A DNA stretch of 41,367 nt from an uncultured Candidatus Melainabacteria bacterium (GTDB lineage Bacteria > Cyanobacteriota > Vampirovibrionia > Gastranaerophilales > Gastranaerophilaceae). Positions 18,226 to 27,363 of this stretch are shown in pieces; position 1 is the first letter of the stretch; each line of letters begins with the position of its first letter. The position numbers were made by a program, and so were the translations under genes. The DNA lies in NCBI GenBank assembly GCA_949398305.1, contig CASLVD010000010.1, positions 1-41,367 on the forward strand. Direction: 5' to 3'. A model generated the notes under the pieces. The model saw nothing but the letters and a program-made list of their open reading frames with translations. It was not told the origin of the DNA and made no database searches.

Positions 18226-19227
18226 CTATAACTTTTTTGATCTTGAAAGTGCCCAATCAAAATTATCAAGATTTTTAGCTCTATCACCAAGCATAATTTT
18301 TTCAGCTTCTTCTAAAATACTAACAACAATAAATCCGTTTTCACCGTCTGAACGAGCTTTTTTACCGGATTCACAGCAGCTGATAAAGTGCTGGCATTCA
18401 AGTTTTAAAGGTTCAATTTCAAGGACATCAGGCTGAATAACTTCACTGCTGCCTGCTTTGAAATTATCATAAATTGTCAATTTATGATCAGGTACTGTAT
18501 CATCTAAAATTGCAGTTTTCTTTGTACCGCGAACCAGTAATTGAACGTGTTTTTTAGGTGTAATCCAGCTATCCGCAATCTGCCCTATCATACCGCCTTC
18601 AAACTCAATTGAGATATGTGTAATATCCATAATATCATTTCTATCTGAAGAAGCACCGACCGCTGAAATAACTCTTACAGGGTCTTTGCCTGTCACATAA
18701 CTCATCATAGAAACATCATGAGGTGCTAAATCCCACATTACACTTCTATCATTTTTAAAATAATTAATATTTAATCTATCACTTTGAGCGTATACAATAT
18801 CACCCAAAACACCTTCATCAATAAGCATTTTCAAACGATTTACCGCAGGATGATATAATAATAAGTGACCAACCATAAGAATAAGCCCTTTGCTGTCTGC
18901 TAAATCAGTCAAATCTCTAGCTTCCTGTGCTACAGTTGAAATAGGTTTTTCTACATATACGTGTTTACCGGCTTCAAGCATTGCTTTTACAAACTTATAG
19001 TGAGTATGAGAAGGTGTGACTACAACAACTCCTGTTATCTCATCACTATTTAAAATATCATTAAAATCTTTTGTAGTTTTAACATCCGGATATTGCTCTT
19101 TAACTTTTGCCAGATTTTCATCATCCAGGTCGCAAACCATTCCTAAAGCATTTAAGTTATAAAAATTTCGGACAATATTTCTGCCCCATAAGCCGCAACC
19201 TAACACTGCAATTTTTTGTTCACTCAT
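18226..19227 (-). CDS. Gfo/Idh/MocA-family oxidoreductase
   Basis: NAD(P)-dependent sugar oxidoreductase, 333 residues. Rossmann motif GCGLWGRN at the N-terminus, the conserved EKP in YVEKPIS (about 94), GHLLLYHPAVNRLK, and the catalytic segment WDLAPHDVSMM. The latter two resemble the WlbA/WbpB group, which oxidises UDP-N-acetyl-hexuronic acid at C3 for surface polysaccharides. That substrate is inference; the neighbouring glycosyltransferase fits it. AGGG lies just upstream of the ATG. 77 nt separate it from the GT2 gene, room for an extra promoter. Confidence 0.87.
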   Translation of the reverse strand: MSEQKIAVLGCGLWGRNIVRNFYNLNALGMVCDLDDENLAKVKEQYPDVKTTKDFNDILNSDEITGVVVVTPSHTHYKFVKAMLEAGKHVYVEKPISTVAQEARDLTDLADSKGLILMVGHLLLYHPAVNRLKMLIDEGVLGDIVYAQSDRLNINYFKNDRSVMWDLAPHDVSMMSYVTGKDPVRVISAVGASSDRNDIMDITHISIEFEGGMIGQIADSWITPKKHVQLLVRGTKKTAILDDTVPDHKLTIYDNFKAGSSEVIQPDVLEIEPLKLECQHFISCCESGKKARSDGENGFIVVSILEEAEKIMLGDRAKNLDNFDWALSRSKKL

Positions 19228-19304
19228 ATTTCCCTAACCTTCTTATATTTAACTATTCTTATTTTAATTATAAACTTGAAAAGATATTTTGCAAATACTT
19301 TACA

Positions 19305-20186
19305 TTAGTATCTGTTTCGTCTTTCCTGCTCTCTTAAAGCGCGTGCATTTTCTACACGCATGTTATACATTTGTTCATAACGTTCAAAAAACAGATCTCT
19401 ATATTCATCAGGAAATATATTTGCAAGCTTATCAAGCAACGGTCTTGGTATTTCAGAAAGATTAACCATTCTGTCAAGCTGTTCATTTGTTAAAGGATAA
19501 AGAGGTTTGTAATTTTTATAAAATATATGATTACATTCCGCTTCAACCTGTGATGAATACTTAGAAACCTGTTTACCAAGCTTATATGTTACAATATTTT
19601 TATCATATAAAATTCCGTTATAACCGCCCATAACAAGTCTTATAATTAAATCATAATCAGCAAGAAGTTTAAATTTCTCATCAAATCCGCGAAGCTCGCT
19701 TAATACTGATTTTTTGAAAAACAATGCCTGTCTGGCGCAAGGCGAAACCTGAAAAGTATTTAATATTGCAGGCGTAAATTCAAAAACATACCCGTCAGGC
19801 GGACAACAATAAGCAGGAAAATAACAAAAATCAGCCTCGTTTTCTTCCATAGCCTCAACAATTCCTGCAATTGCTGTTATATCCTGATAAAAATCATCAC
19901 AACTTAAAAATGCGACATACTTACCTTTTGCTCTAAGTAAACCCTTATTCATAGCATCAAACTTTCCTCTATCAGGCTCTGAGAAAAATGATATAAATCC
20001 TGAATTTTTATACTCTTTTAATAAAATTTCTGTCCCGTCAGATGAGGCATTATCAATAATAATATGCTCAATTTGCGGATAAGTTTGTTTATCAAGCAGA
20101 TTTATTAGCAGGGTAAAATCATCAGCCTGCTCGTTTTCTACGATATTTGAAGTTGGTGTAATTATGGTCACATCAGGTTCATACAT
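19305..20186 (-). CDS. Family 2 glycosyltransferase
   Basis: Inverting GT-A enzyme, 293 residues. It has DVTIITPTSN at the start, IIDNASSDGT, EPDRGKFDAMNKGL and a metal-site segment FLSCDDFY; LLADYDLIIRL supplies the acceptor-side Asp. There are no membrane helices, so it is cytoplasmic or peripheral. The last 60 residues are charged and predicted helical (ERYEQMYNMRVENARA). The sugar and acceptor are unknown. It is 18 nt upstream of nothing but the Gfo/Idh gap and 18 nt downstream of dacB; the context implies envelope polysaccharide. Confidence 0.88.
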   Translation of the reverse strand: MYEPDVTIITPTSNIVENEQADDFTLLINLLDKQTYPQIEHIIIDNASSDGTEILLKEYKNSGFISFFSEPDRGKFDAMNKGLLRAKGKYVAFLSCDDFYQDITAIAGIVEAMEENEADFCYFPAYCCPPDGYVFEFTPAILNTFQVSPCARQALFFKKSVLSELRGFDEKFKLLADYDLIIRLVMGGYNGILYDKNIVTYKLGKQVSKYSSQVEAECNHIFYKNYKPLYPLTNEQLDRMVNLSEIPRPLLDKLANIFPDEYRDLFFERYEQMYNMRVENARALREQERRNRY

Positions 20187-20204
20187 AATTTTTATTCCTT
20201 ATAT

Positions 20205-21554
20205 TTAGTAATTCAAATAAACATTGCGAAGAATTTGTTCTTCTATATTTTTCTTATCAGCAGGAGAGGTTTTTGCATCATTTATCATAATATCAAATGC
20301 GTAAACTTTTCCTCTTCTTGTAGTTATATATCCGGCAATAGCACTGGTATCAGATAATGTACCGGTTTTTGCTCTTAAACTATCTTTAAAATAAAGCATT
20401 CTGTTTTTCAAAGTTCCTTCACCCGGTTTTGGAAGATATTGTTTAAAGCTTTCAAAATCTTCATTTGAAGCTTTATAAACAAGAAAATCTGTCATAAAAT
20501 CAGATGTCATAAGGTTATTTTTTGAAACACCACTGCCATCTACTATTTTTATATCATCAGAATTCAAGTTCACTCTTTTCAAATACTCATCAAGCATTGC
20601 AAGAGAATTTGAAAGACTGCCTTGTGAAGAGCTCCAGACAGCACCTGCGTATTTAAACAAGCTTTCTGCCGCCAAATTGTTGCTGTTTTTCAAGATTGGT
20701 GTAAGAACTGTTCCAAAATCATGTTCTATTGTATCAACGTGATAAACATTATTTTCCGGAAGTTTTGCATTTTTAATCTGTGCAAAGTACTCAAATTTCT
20801 TACTCCTTATGGCATCTTCAAGACGCAATATAAAATTCATCTTAGGATTTGCAACAGGAAGCATTACAGATGAAATTTTTGAGACACTTCCTGATACATT
20901 AAGCATATTTGCTGCAATTGTTGTATTTTTTTCGACTTTAATATTTGTAGGTACTGTCAAATCAGTAACAACAAGATTCATAAAAGTCAAAGGGTAAAAC
21001 GGTTTGACGGTAAGTTTTGCAGCAACATTATTACCTGTCGGAGTGACATCAATTTTTATAAGGTTTTTATTTATGTTGTACGCACTGAATTTTGGCATTA
21101 AAGGATTCATATCATCATCCCACTGCCATCCTTCACCCCATTCGACATTATCGAATATACTTTCATCAACATAGAAAGTTTTTGGTGCAATGTTTTTACT
21201 TTTTGCAGTTTCGATAAGCTTTTCCAAATCTGATGTTGCAAGAAGCGGGTCACCGGAAAGTTTTAGATATAAATCATTATTTGTACTTTTATATAACGAG
21301 GTTTTAAAAGTATAATCCGCACCAAGCATATCAACAGCAGCAGAAGAAGTCACAAGCTTTAGAGTTGAAGCAGGCTGTCTTGGCACTCTTTCATTAAGTG
21401 AAAATACAGAATTTTTTGATGCGGTATCTTTCACAGAAACAGAAATTGCACTGTTATTTATACCTAAAGATTTTATTGTTTTGGTTAAAGATTCAGCGCT
21501 TACCGTTGACATTGTAAAAATAAAACTTAAAAACAAACCGATTATTTTTCGCAT
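20205..21554 (-). CDS. dacB: D-alanyl-D-alanine carboxypeptidase/endopeptidase (PBP4 type)
   Basis: Periplasmic peptidoglycan hydrolase of the S13 family, 449 residues. Signal peptide IIGLFLSFIFTMSTVSAES. The catalytic SxxK is in RQPASTLKLVTSSA, SxN in NSNNLAAESLF and KTG in LRAKTGTLSDTSAIAGY. The large insert between SxxK and SxN is typical of PBP4. The start codon lies inside the nitrilase gene (13-nt overlap) with GAGG upstream. Confidence 0.93.
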   Translation of the reverse strand: MRKIIGLFLSFIFTMSTVSAESLTKTIKSLGINNSAISVSVKDTASKNSVFSLNERVPRQPASTLKLVTSSAAVDMLGADYTFKTSLYKSTNNDLYLKLSGDPLLATSDLEKLIETAKSKNIAPKTFYVDESIFDNVEWGEGWQWDDDMNPLMPKFSAYNINKNLIKIDVTPTGNNVAAKLTVKPFYPLTFMNLVVTDLTVPTNIKVEKNTTIAANMLNVSGSVSKISSVMLPVANPKMNFILRLEDAIRSKKFEYFAQIKNAKLPENNVYHVDTIEHDFGTVLTPILKNSNNLAAESLFKYAGAVWSSSQGSLSNSLAMLDEYLKRVNLNSDDIKIVDGSGVSKNNLMTSDFMTDFLVYKASNEDFESFKQYLPKPGEGTLKNRMLYFKDSLRAKTGTLSDTSAIAGYITTRRGKVYAFDIMINDAKTSPADKKNIEEQILRNVYLNY

Positions 21555-22366
21555 AATACTTTTACCTCATAATTATTTTTTATATCATTTAATACCGGAT
21601 TTTTTGTTCGAAATTCATACATTTCATCGATTTTGAGCTCCGCTGAGACAATTCCTTCGCCGCTCATAATAGACACAAGTTCTTCGCCTTTATAATCTAT
21701 TATACGGGATTCTCCAAGATTATATTCTCCGTTTTCTATATATCCTGACTGAGTTAAGGCAATCATATAGCACTGATTTTCAATTGCACGTGACTTTGTC
21801 ATCATCTCCCAAGGTATAGGCTTTTTAGAACCCCATGCCGCACAATTAACCAAAACATCAGCACCTGATTTAGCATACGCTCTGTAGATTTCAGGAAATC
21901 TTATATCATAACAAACTGTTAAACCGAAATTTACCCCGTCAAGATTTACCATAACAGGCGAATCGCCCGGTGTAATATATTTCCCCTCGTCACAACCGTA
22001 ATACGAATACAGATGATTTTTAGAGTATGATGTCAAAAGCCTTCCGCATCTGTCAAAAACAGGACAGGTATTATAATATTTTCCGTTTAATTCTGTTATA
22101 TAACTGCCCCCGATAATATTTATCGAATACTTTTTAGCAAGTTCGGATAAGAATTTTGAAACATCACCATTCTGTAAATTCTGAGCTGTTTTTATAAAAT
22201 TAGAACAAGACCATCCGACAGTCCAAACCTCAGGTAAAACAAGCACATCCGTATCAAGCGGAAGTTCATTTTCAACCAGAGATTGAACTTTTTTTATATT
22301 AGCCTCAACATCACCTATGGCAGATGACATCTGAAGCATTGAAATTTTTATTTTCTTTTGTTCCAT
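21542..22366 (-). CDS. Carbon-nitrogen hydrolase (nitrilase superfamily)
   Basis: 274 residues with the Glu-Lys-Cys triad: VLPEVW, YSKNHLY and LTVCYDIRFPE. The closest relatives by motif are omega-amidase/YafV-like enzymes, which deaminate alpha-keto acid amides; substrate assignment is tentative. No signal peptide, so cytosolic. It overlaps the acyltransferase gene by 19 nt upstream and dacB by 13 nt downstream. Confidence 0.87.
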   Translation of the reverse strand: MEQKKIKISMLQMSSAIGDVEANIKKVQSLVENELPLDTDVLVLPEVWTVGWSCSNFIKTAQNLQNGDVSKFLSELAKKYSINIIGGSYITELNGKYYNTCPVFDRCGRLLTSYSKNHLYSYYGCDEGKYITPGDSPVMVNLDGVNFGLTVCYDIRFPEIYRAYAKSGADVLVNCAAWGSKKPIPWEMMTKSRAIENQCYMIALTQSGYIENGEYNLGESRIIDYKGEELVSIMSGEGIVSAELKIDEMYEFRTKNPVLNDIKNNYEVKVLCEK

Positions 22367-23016
22367 AATTTAAGCTTTCTCGCTTCTTGATATTTTTCCG
22401 GTGCAGATTTTTCAAGTGCAAGCAATGAATTCCTAACCTCTTCTGCAACCTGTTCATCGGTTTTATCATCTGTATAAATAGGTTCACCATATATATTTAA
22501 AAGCCGGCAAGGACCGATAGGGGAAGTCATTTTATCCCATGACGGAAACCGTACAAATGTGAAATCCGGCGAATACCAGTGAACAGGAATAATAGGAACA
22601 TTAGCTTCTCTTGCAAGAACAATAGCTCCTGATTTAACCTTATGAACAGGACCGCGCGGACCATCAACCATAATCGCGATATTTTCACCGTTTTTTAATT
22701 TTGAAATCATTTTTAAAGTACCGGAAACCGAGCCTTTACGATTAGAAGAACCGCGGCAAAGCTGGAATCCCCATTTATCACAGACTCTTGCAATAATTTC
22801 ACCATCTAATGAGTTACTAATTAAAATATTAACATTACCTCTATCAGGAAGACCGTGCACACAAAACTGGTTTTCATGCCACATAGCATAAATACACGGA
22901 GTAATTTGAGGATTGTTATATTCTCTGATATACGTAAAAAATTCCTGAACCTTCATAATCCTATATGCAAGATTCGAAACCTGATCCATGTTTTTTCTAT
23001 TAATAAGCCTAACCAT
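22348..23016 (-). CDS. DUF374 lysophospholipid acyltransferase-like protein
   Basis: Members of this family acylate lipid A or glycerolipids (LPLAT fold). Motifs: MWHENQF (catalytic His region), SNSLDGEIIARV, RGSSNRKGSVSG and VDGPRGPVHKVKSGA. I start at the ATG at 23016 (222 residues); a GTG 21 nt earlier is possible. There is no Shine-Dalgarno sequence before the ATG, and TACAAT lies 9 nt upstream on the minus strand, so the mRNA may be nearly leaderless. First gene of the eight-gene envelope operon. Confidence 0.85.
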   Translation of the reverse strand: MVRLINRKNMDQVSNLAYRIMKVQEFFTYIREYNNPQITPCIYAMWHENQFCVHGLPDRGNVNILISNSLDGEIIARVCDKWGFQLCRGSSNRKGSVSGTLKMISKLKNGENIAIMVDGPRGPVHKVKSGAIVLAREANVPIIPVHWYSPDFTFVRFPSWDKMTSPIGPCRLLNIYGEPIYTDDKTDEQVAEEVRNSLLALEKSAPEKYQEARKLKLWNKRK

Positions 23017-23096
23017 AGTATAATAATTGTACCACACAAAAAGCTAAAAGACAGATTATTAAATTTGTAACTTATAAAATAAAGCAAAAAAAGTTC

Positions 23097-23125
23097 TTGA
23101 CAGAAAAAAATGTTTAGCATAGAAT
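23097..23125 (+). promoter_or_regulatory. Strong promoter of tRNA-Pro
   Basis: TTGACA (23097-23102), exactly 17 nt, TAGAAT (23120-23125). The -35 is a perfect consensus. Transcription would begin about 10 nt before the tRNA. Confidence 0.8.
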
Positions 23126-23142
23126 CATAAATGTGGTTACAC

Positions 23143-23219
23143 CGGGATGTGGCGCAGCTTGGTAGCGCACCTCGCTTGGGACGAGGGGGCCGCACGTTCA
23201 AATCGTGTCATCCCGACCA
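23143..23219 (+). tRNA. tRNA-Pro (anticodon TGG)
   Basis: The acceptor arm CGGGATG pairs with CATCCCG, followed by discriminator A and an encoded CCA. The D arm is GCGC-AGCTTGGTA-GCGC. The anticodon arm CCTCG-CTTGGGA-CGAGG shows TGG. The T arm contains GTTCAAATC. All four stems form, 77 nt in total. Confidence 0.97.
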
Positions 23220-23224
23220 TTTTC

Positions 23225-23257
23225 AAAAGGCCGTTTCTTAAAAACGGTCTTTTTTAG
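23225..23257 (+). terminator. Terminator after tRNA-Pro
   Basis: AAAAGGCCGTTT and AAACGGTCTTTT pair (one G:T) with a 5-nt loop and a T run, beginning 5 nt after the tRNA. Confidence 0.9.
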
Positions 23258-23286
23258 TAAATAGACAAAGATGAGGGATAAGAAAA

Positions 23287-24366
23287 GTGGATTTTATTTC
23301 ATTAACAATAAAGTTTTTAACTCTGTTAGCTGATTTTGTCGGCAATTACGGTTTGGCAATCATTTTATTAACAATTATAGTTAGAGGAGCAATGTGGCAT
23401 TTGAATGTTCAGCAGCAGCGTTCTATGAAGATGATGCAGACCCTTCAGCCAAAAATGAAAGCTATTCAGGACAGATACCAGAGCAACCCGCAGGTTATGC
23501 AGCAAAAAATGATGGAGTTCTACAAAGAACACAAATTTAACCCGATGGGCGGATGCTTACCGCTTTTAATCCAAATGCCGATATTTATCCTGTTATATTC
23601 AGCATTAATAAGCCCTCAATTCATTCAAGTCGCAGGCGATCAGCACTTTTTATTTGTTAAAAGTTTAGCTACAACAATGAGAGCAACCGCAGGAATCTCT
23701 GAAAACGGAGTTTTGGGTGCTGCTAAAGGTGATAAATTTATCCTTGGCAACACTGCAACAGTTTATCTTCCGGGTGAAGAAATCAAAGGTGTAAAAGTTG
23801 CAGATCCTGCTACTGCTGTTGAAATTCAAGGAGAACTTGAACCTGGTAAAGATGTAGATTTAGCAGTAAGTCTTGACCACATCAAATTAAAATTCAGCCA
23901 GCAGGATAAAATTGAAAAAGCTGATTTAACTGTAACTAACAGCAATATCCGTGAAAACGAAACAATTACATTTGTCAGAGATGGCGGTGTTTTAAAAGCC
24001 ACAGTTCCGACTGTTGCCGTTGCAAAAAAACTTCACTGGGATGTTTTATTGCTAATCGCGTTATTTGCAATTACAATGTTGATTTCACAAAAAATTATGA
24101 TGGCAATGAACAAAAACGATTCTGCTGATCCTACTCAGCAAGCATTGCAAAAATCAATGGGAACATTTATGCCGCTTATGATTATCGCAACATTTGTGAT
24201 TATTCCGATTCCGGCAGGGGTATTATTGTACTTGATTACAAGTAACATTATCCAAATCCTTCAAACAATTATCATAAACAAACAAATTGACGCTGAACAA
24301 GCTAAGAAAAAAGAAGCTGTTAATGATGATGAACTAAAAAATGCAAAAAAAATAAACGAAAAATAA
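23287..24366 (+). CDS. yidC: Membrane protein insertase YidC/Oxa1/Alb3
   Basis: Inserts and folds inner-membrane proteins. 359 residues with the Oxa1 core: TM1 around YGLAIILLTIIVRGAMW, a cytoplasmic helical hairpin (KMKAIQDRYQSNPQVMQQK), TM2 around GGCLPLLIQMPIFILLYSAL, then TM3-TM5 at the C-terminus (including IPAGVLLYLITSNIIQ). Between TM2 and TM3, about residues 115-245, is an extracytoplasmic beta-rich insert; cyanobacterial YidC carries an insert at the same place, whereas E. coli has its large domain between other helices. The start is a GTG with AGGG 9 nt upstream. No rpmH/rnpA neighbours. Confidence 0.95.
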   Translation: MDFISLTIKFLTLLADFVGNYGLAIILLTIIVRGAMWHLNVQQQRSMKMMQTLQPKMKAIQDRYQSNPQVMQQKMMEFYKEHKFNPMGGCLPLLIQMPIFILLYSALISPQFIQVAGDQHFLFVKSLATTMRATAGISENGVLGAAKGDKFILGNTATVYLPGEEIKGVKVADPATAVEIQGELEPGKDVDLAVSLDHIKLKFSQQDKIEKADLTVTNSNIRENETITFVRDGGVLKATVPTVAVAKKLHWDVLLLIALFAITMLISQKIMMAMNKNDSADPTQQALQKSMGTFMPLMIIATFVIIPIPAGVLLYLITSNIIQILQTIIINKQIDAEQAKKKEAVNDDELKNAKKINEK

Positions 24367-24379
24367 TTAAACAAATATA

Positions 24380-24414
24380 AAAACAGCTCCAATTCATACT
24401 ATTGGGGCTGTTTT
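24380..24414 (+). terminator. Terminator of yidC
   Basis: AAAACAGCTCCAAT and ATTGGGGCTGTTTT form a 14-bp stem with one T:G pair and a 7-nt loop, ending in a T run. Confidence 0.88.
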
Positions 24415-24431
24415 ATTTACAAAGGAAGATT

Positions 24432-25478
<1,047 letters not shown>

Positions 25479-25494
25479 TAACTATTTCAAATTT

Positions 25495-25728
25495 TTATTT
25501 ACCCTTTTCGCGAAAAATAATCTCATATCCTAAAGTTTCTGCAATATCAGCAACTTCTGAAAACTTTATTGTTTCTTTTTTTAACTTTGCATAAAAATTT
25601 GAATAGCAATCGCTGGTATTTTTACTTTGTGCAATACGACTTACGAGTTTTCTTAACGATAGCCCTTTATAAATAGTCAAAGTTTTTATAAAATCAATAA
25701 TTTTAATATTGTCAAATTTGTATTCCAT
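25495..25728 (-). CDS. Small XRE-like DNA-binding protein
   Basis: 77 residues with the layout of short single-domain helix-turn-helix proteins: IYKGLSLRKLVSRIAQ (helices 1-2), NFYAKLKKETIKFSEV and IAETLGYEIIF. The sequence is compact and soluble. It is divergent from the pilin-like gene at 25853, whose promoter is only about 40 nt from its start, so it could act on that promoter. Its ribosome binding site is weak. Identification is by pattern only. Confidence 0.65.
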   Translation of the reverse strand: MEYKFDNIKIIDFIKTLTIYKGLSLRKLVSRIAQSKNTSDCYSNFYAKLKKETIKFSEVADIAETLGYEIIFREKGK

Positions 25729-25768
25729 TTTTCTATGTTATACTTTGCGCCAAATAAAAACAAACCAA

Positions 25769-25797
25769 TTGACATATTATAGTTGTACACATATAAT
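25769..25797 (+). promoter_or_regulatory. Consensus promoter of the first pilin-like gene
   Basis: TTGACA (25769-25774), a 17-nt spacer and TATAAT (25792-25797): a perfect sigma-70 type promoter, predicting a leader of about 49 nt. Confidence 0.8.
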
Positions 25798-25852
25798 TAT
25801 TAATTACATGACTATAATTTATTTGATTTTAACGACAGAAAGGTGTGTAAAA

Positions 25853-26530
25853 ATGAAAAATATGTATTTAAAATTTGGTTTTACTTTAGCTGAGGTACTT
25901 ATAACTCTTGGGATAATAGGAATAGTTGCAGCGATTACTATTCCCGGACTAATAAACACTAACAAGGCACATAAATTACACGCACAATTTTTGAAAACAT
26001 TTTCTACACTCCAACAAGCATTTAAATTAATGGAAAACGATGATATTTCAATGGATCCAAATACATATGGAAGACGAGAATTTTGCGATAATATATTAAG
26101 CAAATATTTAACCGGCGCAACAATATGCGGAAATTCAAATTCAGCACCCTGCTATAAGATAAACGGCGGTAAACCGTATAAAACATTATCAGGTAAAAAC
26201 ATATCAACAATATATCTGGATGATGGGCAAGTATTATTAAAAGATGGCACCTTATTAATGTGTGAATCTTCAGGACATGCCTGGGAAACCTGGATTAGTG
26301 CGGACATAAACGGATACAACACACCTCCAAATATATGGGGTTATGACTTATTTACTTTTCATTTTGTTGACGGAGAACTTCGAACTATGGGTGATTTAAA
26401 AACTCAATACCAAGCCGAAAAAGATTCCTTATGTGACTTAAATGGAAAATCTGCCCTAAATGGAATAACTTGTGCATTAAAGGCAAAAAATGATCCTGAA
26501 TATTTTAAACGAATTGTTAAAATGCACTAA
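25853..26530 (+). CDS. Type IV pilin-like protein (prepilin)
   Basis: 225 residues. A short positive leader ends in the prepilin peptidase site Gly/Phe, GFTLAEVLITLGIIGIVAAI, with Glu at mature position 5 and an N-terminal methylation-type helix. The body carries several cysteines (EFCDN, TICG, APCYK, LMCES, SLCDL, ITCAL), which suggests disulfides, and a GYDLFTFHFVDGE segment like that in the second pilin. The start is the ATG at 25853 with AAAGG 8 nt upstream. It is probably a minor pilin or pseudopilin of a type IV pilus or type II secretion system; the machinery itself is not in the window. Confidence 0.9.
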   Translation: MKNMYLKFGFTLAEVLITLGIIGIVAAITIPGLINTNKAHKLHAQFLKTFSTLQQAFKLMENDDISMDPNTYGRREFCDNILSKYLTGATICGNSNSAPCYKINGGKPYKTLSGKNISTIYLDDGQVLLKDGTLLMCESSGHAWETWISADINGYNTPPNIWGYDLFTFHFVDGELRTMGDLKTQYQAEKDSLCDLNGKSALNGITCALKAKNDPEYFKRIVKMH

Positions 26531-26568
26531 TTTGACTTTTTATTTCTCTCCATTAAACCATATGATGG

Positions 26569-26604
26569 ATACATTATTTTTTGATATTGAGTAAAATAAT
26601 GTAT
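26569..26604 (+). promoter_or_regulatory. Perfect 12-bp inverted repeat before the transglycosylase
   Basis: ATACATTATTTT (26569-26580) and AAAATAATGTAT (26593-26604) flank a 12-nt spacer and end directly before the ribosome binding site GGGAGG. There is no T tract after it, so it is not an intrinsic terminator. It could be an operator or an mRNA hairpin at the ribosome binding site. TATGAT (26561-26566) just upstream could be the -10. Confidence 0.55.
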
Positions 26605-26622
26605 GGGAGGTAGTATAAGAGC

Positions 26623-27363
26623 ATGTTCTCAGAAATGATTCAAGGTTTACTAAATTCAGGCGGACGTGGTGCAGCAATGCAACGAGCATCACAGTTAAAT
26701 AATTATGTCAAAAACGCTTCAAAGACAGTCAACCCGCAGCAAAGCATGGCAAATTCGCTTGATGCAATTTACCCGCCATCAGCTGATAATGTTCAATCTT
26801 TTGAAAAAATTCTTGCAAATACTACCCAGTCAAATTTCGGTTCTCTTCTTCTTAATCCAAAATCTTTGAATGTCAGCGGAAGTATTTATGATGATGATAT
26901 TGATACATCAGGAATTACTGATGCAAATTTAAGGAGAGCTATTCAGGAAGTTAACGATGCATCAAGAAAATATCATCCTGAATCCAATAAAACACAACTT
27001 TTAGGCATGATAAATAAAGTTGCACAACGTCACGGTATAGATGAAAAACTTGTACAAGCCGTAATTAAACAAGAATCAGGCTTTAATCCTAATGCGACAT
27101 CAAGAACAGGGGCTATGGGATTGATGCAATTAATGCCTTCAACCGCAAAATCTTTAGGTGTAAACGATCCTTATAATGCGGCTCAAAATGTTGATGGCGG
27201 CGTAAGATATTTAAAATCAATGTTAAACAAATATAATGGGAATATAATTTTAGCACTTGCGGCATATAATGCCGGCCCTGGAGCTGTAGACAAATATTCC
27301 GGGGTTCCACCTTATAAGGAAACCCAGAATTATGTCAAAAATATTTTGTCTAATTACCTGTAA
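26623..27363 (+). CDS. Lytic transglycosylase (SLT domain)
   Basis: Cleaves peptidoglycan glycan strands. 246 residues: a low-complexity N-terminal half (about 1-125) without a signal peptide, then an SLT domain with the catalytic Glu in [15 protein letters not shown], followed by [13 protein letters not shown] and [15 protein letters not shown]. The lack of a signal peptide is shared with FlgJ-like and pilus-associated transglycosylases exported by other routes, or it may need a partner. Placement between two pilin genes suggests opening the wall for a surface fibre. Its stop codon abuts the stop codon of the convergent pilin gene with no gap. Confidence 0.9.
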   Translation: MFSEMIQGLLNSGGRGAAMQRASQLNNYVKNASKTVNPQQSMANSLDAIYPPSADNVQSFEKILANTTQSNFGSLLLNPKSLNVSGSIYDDDIDTSGITDANLRRAIQEVNDASRKYHPESNKTQLLGMINKVAQRHGIDEKLVQAVIKQESGFNPNATSRTGAMGLMQLMPSTAKSLGVNDPYNAAQNVDGGVRYLKSMLNKYNGNIILALAAYNAGPGAVDKYSGVPPYKETQNYVKNILSNYL

